A DNA stretch of 64,000 nucleotides from Loxodes magnus (lineage: Eukaryota; Ciliophora; Karyorelictea; Loxodida; Loxodidae). The translations under genes and the position numbers were made by a program. Location: NCBI GenBank assembly GCA_946699065.1, contig CAMPDV010001576.1, positions 1 to 64,000 on the forward strand, in the 5' to 3' direction. Positions 60,145 through 64,000 of this stretch are shown piece after piece. Position 1 is the stretch's first letter, and each line of letters begins with the position of its first letter. Under the pieces are notes generated by a model that was not told the DNA's origin, ran no database searches, and was given only the letters and a program-made list of their open reading frames with translations.

Positions 60145-60993
60145 CTTGGTAAGATTATTAAGGATATATCAAAATTTAACCTTTTGAAGTGAATGTTATT
60201 AGACAATCATTTAGCATTATTAAGTTAGAAATAGAAATTATTTAAGGTATATTAGAGTCTATAAACAAATTTGAAGCGCTTAGTAAAAAAAATTATGAAA
60301 AAGACTATTTGAAGTAATGATGATTACTTTTTTAGGAAAGAGGAAGATTATAAAAATGCCATAAACTTATTTAAATTTAATCTTACCTAAGATTAGACAG
60401 TAGAGATAATTAAATAGCCAAAAAGAATTTTACAGTCGATTAGCAATTAAACTATAATCAGATCAACTATGGAAATCCAGAAATTATAAATTTTTTAAAA
60501 ATAGGATTAGAATCTTATCACTTAGAATTTAGTCAAAGCAATATAATAATTTAAGAGTAATTTGAATTTCATAATCTAAAGATTCAAGTTAGTTGATAAA
60601 GGAATTTTTATAAAAATTGATAAATTAAGTTAATAATAATTTAGAGATTTTATTTCAAAGGATTTAGATATGACTAAAATGAAATAAAATAGCACAACAT
60701 TTAATATAAAGTTTAAAAGGAATAATAATATTACTTAGTAAACTAAAATGATTAAACAAGAACTGAAAATAGGAATTTAAATAATTAGTAATAAAGATTT
60801 AAGAATTAAAAAAGAAGAATCATAGAGATATTGTAAAATTCTGATTTATAGTAAAAATATTTTTAAAATAACAATTAGTTCTTATAAAATGAAATAAGTA
60901 AAGAGGATTTATAAGATACATATTAGAGAAATAATTAAAGAGAAAACGAAATAAGTTATAAAGGCAAAAAATAATAAAAATTAAAGTTAAATA
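60145..60993. other. About 850-bp segment present in copy A only, flanked by ATA
   Basis: Copy A reads AATGAA-ATA-CTTGG at 60,136-60,149 and GTTAA-ATA-AAAGAAATT at about 60,986-61,002, while copy B reads AATGAAAG-ATA-AAAGAAATT (ATA at 63,817). So B has one ATA where A has two, separated by the extra DNA, as expected for an insertion at a TA-containing site or a deletion between short repeats. TA-bounded germline inserts (internal eliminated sequences) are known in ciliates, but in DNA this A+T-rich the match may be chance. The segment includes a frame reading PFEVNVIRQSFSIIKLEIEI (near 60,180-60,240) and most of the long TGA-free frame of the next entry. Confidence 0.4.
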
Positions 60994-61350
60994 AAAGAAA
61001 TTAAATAAACTATCACAAAATTAGAGAACAAAAACAACTAATATAAAGTAGGGAATTTTGCAATTAAATTAAAAAAAATAATAAAAAATAAATAGAGATT
61101 GATTGGTACATAAGTGCAAGCTAAGTAGAAAATAGTTTAGAGTTTATATTAAATGAAAGAAATAAAATGTAATTAAAATATCGCCAATAAAAAAAATAAA
61201 GATATATTTAATAAAGAATATAATAAAAGTATTACTTTCTTCTTATAAATTAACTTAATAAAAAATTTATAGTTTTAAATAAAAGAAAATATTTTTAAAA
61301 TTTAAATAAATAAACTAAAAAAATAAACTTATAAATTTGGATAATAGTGA
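60313..61350 (+). CDS. Candidate long TGA-free frame (345 codons if TAA/TAG are Gln)
   Basis: Between TGA 60,310 and TGA 61,348 this frame has no TGA for 345 codons; the first in-frame ATG is at 60,469. Between 60,671 and 61,154 all eight TGA triplets fall in a single other frame, an unusual bias if the DNA were random. Sample peptides are EDYKNAINLFKFNLTQDQTV and RDFISKDLDMTKMKQNSTTF. Against it: a second frame is also TGA-free (60,621-61,742, 374 codons), third-position G+C is not lower than at other positions where I sampled it, and only its end (TQVQAKQKIVQSLYQ, near 61,110-61,155) can be compared with copy B, where it reads IQVQVKVKMFQSLYQ. Gene, relic or chance remain open. No family was recognised. 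Confidence 0.3.
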
Positions 61351-62157
61351 ATATAGATAGGTTATAATAAGAAACAAAAATTGAATATTATATCAAAAAT
61401 TATATACATTTATATGAAAAAGTGTAAAAGTTGCTTATAAATCTCATAAAAAATTACATAATAATTCCTAATTAAAATAAATAATTCCTTATAATTTTTT
61501 TATACAAAAGATATTAAGCAAATAAAATTATTTTAATGAAAGAACAAAAATATTACCTACAAAAAATAAACGTAGCCAATCATAAATAAATCAACTAGTA
61601 TATATAATTTATTACTGATAAAAGGAAAAAATTTTAAATAATTATGCTTAATAATTTTTTAAATAATTAAGTGTAATTAAAATTATAATGGAAAGGTAAA
61701 AAAATAATTTAAAGGGTAAATAAAGACTTAATTATTTTAATATGAAGATACTGAAAATCATATTATGAATTTTTTATGCTTTATTTTTCTTTGCATAGAA
61801 TGGAAAATTCTTCTTAAAACTTTTTGGGTAAATGTTCTATCATTTTTATCGCTTTTACTAATGTTCTCTATTTCAGTATTTCTATTTTTAGTAGAGAATG
61901 TAAAGTTGACTAATGAAAGAAACTTTAGTGTTTCTTTGTTCCTTTTATTTATAAAAAATGTATTGATTATAATTTAATTTTTATCCCTATTTTAACTAAT
62001 TTATTTTCTTTTTATTTCCTTAAACGAATGTAAAAATGATTTTTCTTATTTTATTAAAAGTTTATAGAAATGTAATTATTTATTTAACAAAAGTATACAA
62101 TTGAATGAAATTTTTGTATTATTGATTTTAAATTTTTTTGGTAGTAATAAATTTAAT

Positions 62158-62256
62158 AGAATTAATCCTTTTCTAAGTGTTTAAGGAAATGTTTTAATTA
62201 ATTTTAATTATCTTTAGTAAATTTACTCTGCTTAGAATAGTACAACTATAAAGCTT
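62158..62256. repeat. Highly conserved block 1 of copy B
   Basis: Counterpart of 58,421-58,520; 97 of 100 aligned positions agree. It lies about 540 bp upstream of the conserved ATG at 62,795, as its partner does in copy A (about 545 bp), so a promoter or leader element is conceivable. That function is conjecture. Confidence 0.8.
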
Positions 62257-62556
62257 TTAAATGGCTAGTCTATTTTTTATTTCTATATTTTATGCATATC
62301 TTAGAATTTTAATCAAATAGATATTGAAAGTTATGTTCATAGATTAAATTTGATTTCTATGATAAAAAACTTTTTTTCTACTTTTTGTTTACAATTGTCG
62401 GTTTTTTTAATCCAGTAAGATGATTTTGCATTTTATTTGATTCGCTTTTAGACAGATGAAATTTAAGGAATTAAAATGGGTAAAGATTGGATATTTACTG
62501 CTTATGAGCTTTGATTTTCTTTAGAAAGATTAAGTATTTTGTTTGATTTTTTATGA

Positions 62557-62760
62557 GAGAGTTCAAGTTAAAAAACTGTAGGTTTTTATATAAACTTAGA
62601 GCATTTTTGTCTTAGTTAGTTTCTTTCATTTGTAAAAGCTGAAAAGACTCTAAACTATTATAGATTCCTCAGTACAGTTATAAATGGTACTGGCAATGAA
62701 AAAGATCCTTAAGGCATTGTTATAGCAAAAAAGAAGTCTTTGATAGAAGCAAGCTAATGA
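62557..62760 (+). CDS. Candidate coding fragment, copy B fragment 1 (ciliate-type code)
   Basis: Open between TGA 62,554 and TGA 62,758 for 67 codons if TAA and TAG are Gln; the standard code would give internal stops. It includes the peptide AEKTLNYYRFLSTVINGTGN followed by EKDPQGIVIAKKKSLIEASQ. Copy A has the same peptide pattern with one TGA in place of the Gly codon and a TAA (Gln) in place of GAA. There is no in-frame ATG at its start, so it would have to be an internal or C-terminal exon or a relic. An overlapping frame (62,456-62,743, starting MKFKELK) is also TGA-free for 95 codons, so the choice of frame is uncertain. No family was recognised. Confidence 0.35.
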
Positions 62761-62794
62761 GTGAAGATTCTTTAAGCTATTTACTTAGTTAAAA

Positions 62795-62977
62795 ATGCAA
62801 AAATATGACTTAACAAATGTAAGTTAAATTTAAGAAGTCAAAAACAAGCCTAAGCATGCTAAAAGTAATCCTTAAACCAACACTAATCAATTAGGCAGTC
62901 AAAAGATAAATTTTCAATTAGATAATTTATAGATATCTAACTTGCTAGGAATAAGAAAATTCTCTAATAAAGTTTGA
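62795..62977 (+). CDS. Candidate small coding region or exon, copy B fragment 2 (TAA/TAG as Gln)
   Basis: ATG at 62,795, TGA at 62,975, 60 codons if TAA and TAG are Gln. The N-terminal 27 residues match copy A nearly perfectly at protein level with mostly synonymous DNA changes, the best evidence of past selection in the flank. The C-terminal part (INFQLDNLQISNLLGIRKFS) lies in the very conserved block 3, where the TGA after Val is shared by both copies in this frame. A second frame across the same block (ending QEQENSLIKFELFQ) has only synonymous differences between copies, so the frame there is uncertain. No membrane segment or known motif was seen. The function is unknown. Confidence 0.45.
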
Positions 62978-63010
62978 ATTATTTCAAGATTAAGATTAAA
63001 AGGAAAAAAG
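62915..63010. repeat. Highly conserved block 3 of copy B
   Basis: Partner of 59,181-59,276; see the two synonymous differences there. In copy B the frame ENSLIKFELFQDQDQKEK ends shortly after at a TGA because of an extra base next to the A-run, whereas copy A stays open to TGA 59,341. Confidence 0.75.
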
Positions 63011-63398
63011 TCCAAGTTACTGATTCTTTTATTAGAGCAAAAACTTTAAAGAATTGGAAATAAAATTCTATAACTTATCAAAGGCAAAAAGGTAAACAAC
63101 TACATTTAGATAAGAAGCAAAACTTAATTAAAAGCATTAGTTAATATTTACGTATAAGAGTATTACTTAGAAAGACCTAAAAGATTACTTCTAGATATAA
63201 TAATAAAACTATAAAGTTTTTGATTGAATGATTTGAGGTAGAACAAAAAGCTTGAATATCAAGAAAAGATAATTAATTAAATAAAACTTTACAAAGCAAA
63301 AACTAATTAAAATAGAAAAATTACAAATGAAAGATCCGAGCACTCAAACACCTAATCTAATAAATAAAAGCAGATTAACTTTATATGTGAAAATATGA

Positions 63399-63770
63399 AA
63401 TACCAAACTAAGAGTAAATATAAAAATATAATAGAAATAGAATTAAGTAAATTTGATGAAAGGGAATTGTTCCAACAGAGAAATTTCTTTAGATTATTTA
63501 AAATTAAATAGTCTACAAGATATACACATAAAAATGAATTATTATTAAAATATAAACAGGTAAAATCCTGAAGTAAGCTTATATAATTTAATGAACAAAT
63601 TAGAAAACTATTTAGATATGTTAAAAATTTATGAAAGAAACGTAATATTTATAGGTAAAGTGAAATCGGATAAACTTTTTTAAGACATAGCTAAAAACCT
63701 GTAGAACATCTAACAAATATAAATTAACAAAAAAGGAAAATGCAAGTAAATTAAATCTTAAAAACAATGA
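63399..63770 (+). CDS. Candidate coding fragment, copy B fragment 3 (ciliate-type code)
   Basis: Open for 123 codons between TGA 63,396 and TGA 63,768 when TAA and TAG are Gln. The conserved part runs from 63,579: LYNLMNKLENYLDMLKIYER, then IFIGKVKSDKLFQDIAK, then NLQNIQQIQI and KCKQIK, matching copy A peptide for peptide with synonymous changes such as TTA/CTA, AAC/AAT, TCG/TCA and CTG/CTA. Upstream of about 63,570 the conserved peptide is in another frame (63,420-63,571, including KNELLLKYKQVKS, matching TELFLKYKQIKF in copy A with CAG versus TAG for Gln), so copy B also carries a frameshift or a removed segment there. The function is unknown; the heptad-like leucines suggest a helical region. 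Confidence 0.45.
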
Positions 63771-64000
63771 AGGAAGAATTTTTAGAAAGAAAACTTTTTA
63801 TAAGTAAAAATGAAAGATAAAAGAAATTTATACTAGCCACTAAAGTATAGATAAGAAAACAACTAGGAAAAGAAGGATTTCTGCAAATAAATAAAATTAA
63901 CCAATTTTAAAGAGTAAAAATCAAATAATTAATTATAAGATGAAAAGGATTCGATATCTAAGTTCAAGTTAAGGTGAAAATGTTTTAGAGTCTATATTAA

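Larger units (their letters stand above)
57820..61170 (+). repeat. Segmental duplication, copy A (gene-relic bearing)
   Basis: This segment aligns collinearly with copy B starting near 61,510. Anchors (A/B) are ATGAAGATACTGA at 58,040/61,742, the ATG at 59,065/62,795, AAAATTTATGAAAG near 59,940/63,623, and TTTAGAG near 61,136/63,984. Identity varies from patches of 97-98% to regions needing many small indels. Three patches align as protein when TAA and TAG are read as Gln, but copy A is interrupted by in-frame TGA codons (58,983, 59,170, 59,928) and frameshifts relative to B, so it is best regarded as a decayed gene copy. It contains about 850 bp (60,145-60,993) missing from B. The encoded family was not recognised. 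Confidence 0.85.
61510..64000 (+). repeat. Segmental duplication, copy B (continues beyond the window)
   Basis: Collinear homolog of copy A in the same orientation, so A and B form a direct tandem duplication with starts about 3.7 kb apart. B keeps sense codons at several positions where A has TGA (for example GGC where A has TGA at 58,983, and TTA where A has TGA at 59,928), so B is the better preserved copy. It nevertheless needs a frame change near 63,570 to follow the conserved peptides and so may also be decayed. The homology reaches the last base of the window; further copies may follow to the right. Confidence 0.85.

Noticed and set aside
61765-61977. 70-codon + strand ORF with hydrophobic segments (MNFLCFIFLC...)
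   Set aside because: The aligned part of copy A (about 58,063-58,280) lacks the ATG and has several frame-breaking indels, so the frame is not conserved. The T-rich sequence explains the hydrophobic residues.
62577-62600. Very short GT...AG introns as explanation of frame changes (for example GTAGGTTTTTATATAAACTTAG)
   Set aside because: Tiny introns exist in some ciliates, but the proposed splice sites are not conserved between copies A and B at the points where the frame changes (for example at about 63,560 the A copy lacks the GT).
57322-64000. Telomeric repeats or a chromosome end
   Set aside because: No runs of CCCCAA, CCCCAAAA, CCCAAA or their complements are present; the satellite is not telomere-like.
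57322-64000. tRNA or rRNA genes
   Set aside because: No stretch with the G+C content or the B-box-like GGTTCGA pattern of a tRNA was found, and nothing resembled conserved rRNA segments.

Overview
The window is two very different pieces of A+T-rich eukaryotic DNA. Positions 1 to about 57,321 are one uninterrupted head-to-tail satellite array, roughly 400 copies of a 143/144-bp unit, and the array runs off the left edge. Positions 57,322-64,000 are non-satellite DNA, about 80% A+T. They hold an approximately 3.7-kb segment (copy A, about 57,820-61,170) and a diverged second copy of it (copy B, about 61,510 to the window end). No conventional intact gene, tRNA, rRNA, CRISPR array or telomere was recognised.

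Organism: the flank suggests a protist that reads TAA and TAG as glutamine and stops at TGA, most simply a ciliate. In the standard code the flank has no meaningful ORFs. When copies A and B are compared, several stretches align as protein only if TAA/TAG are read through. Examples are a CAA/TAA exchange in an otherwise mostly synonymous 27-codon stretch, a TAG/CAG exchange, and TAA/TAG codons kept at matching positions. Both copies carry frameshifts, and copy A also has in-frame TGA codons where B has sense codons, so they look like decayed members of a duplicated gene family. A long homogenised satellite beside decayed duplicated gene copies would suit a centromeric, pericentromeric or germline-limited chromosome region. 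That placement is inference.

Array layout: the left 5 kb is nearly uniform 143-bp units. From 5 to 14 kb a few variant classes mix in. From 14 to 28 kb 144-bp variants are common and several multi-kb higher-order repeats appear (2,154 bp and 2,869 bp). From 28.3 to 32.3 kb the array is a 287-bp dimer within an 861-bp hexamer pattern. From 35.6 to 40.9 kb a 16-18-unit block is duplicated. From 40.9 to 56.5 kb a 10-unit (about 1,435-bp) period recurs. The last 760 bp alternate canonical and strongly degenerate units and then the repeat dissolves into unique DNA. The unit is unusual: the + strand has only 2 C in 143 bases, one 12-bp A/T palindrome per unit, and four internal TAAGT motifs.

The repetitive minus-strand reading frames across the array (peptides beginning MNYLNSLKPTFPL) are by-products of a pyrimidine-rich strand whose 144-bp variants happen to preserve frame. 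They are not annotated as genes.
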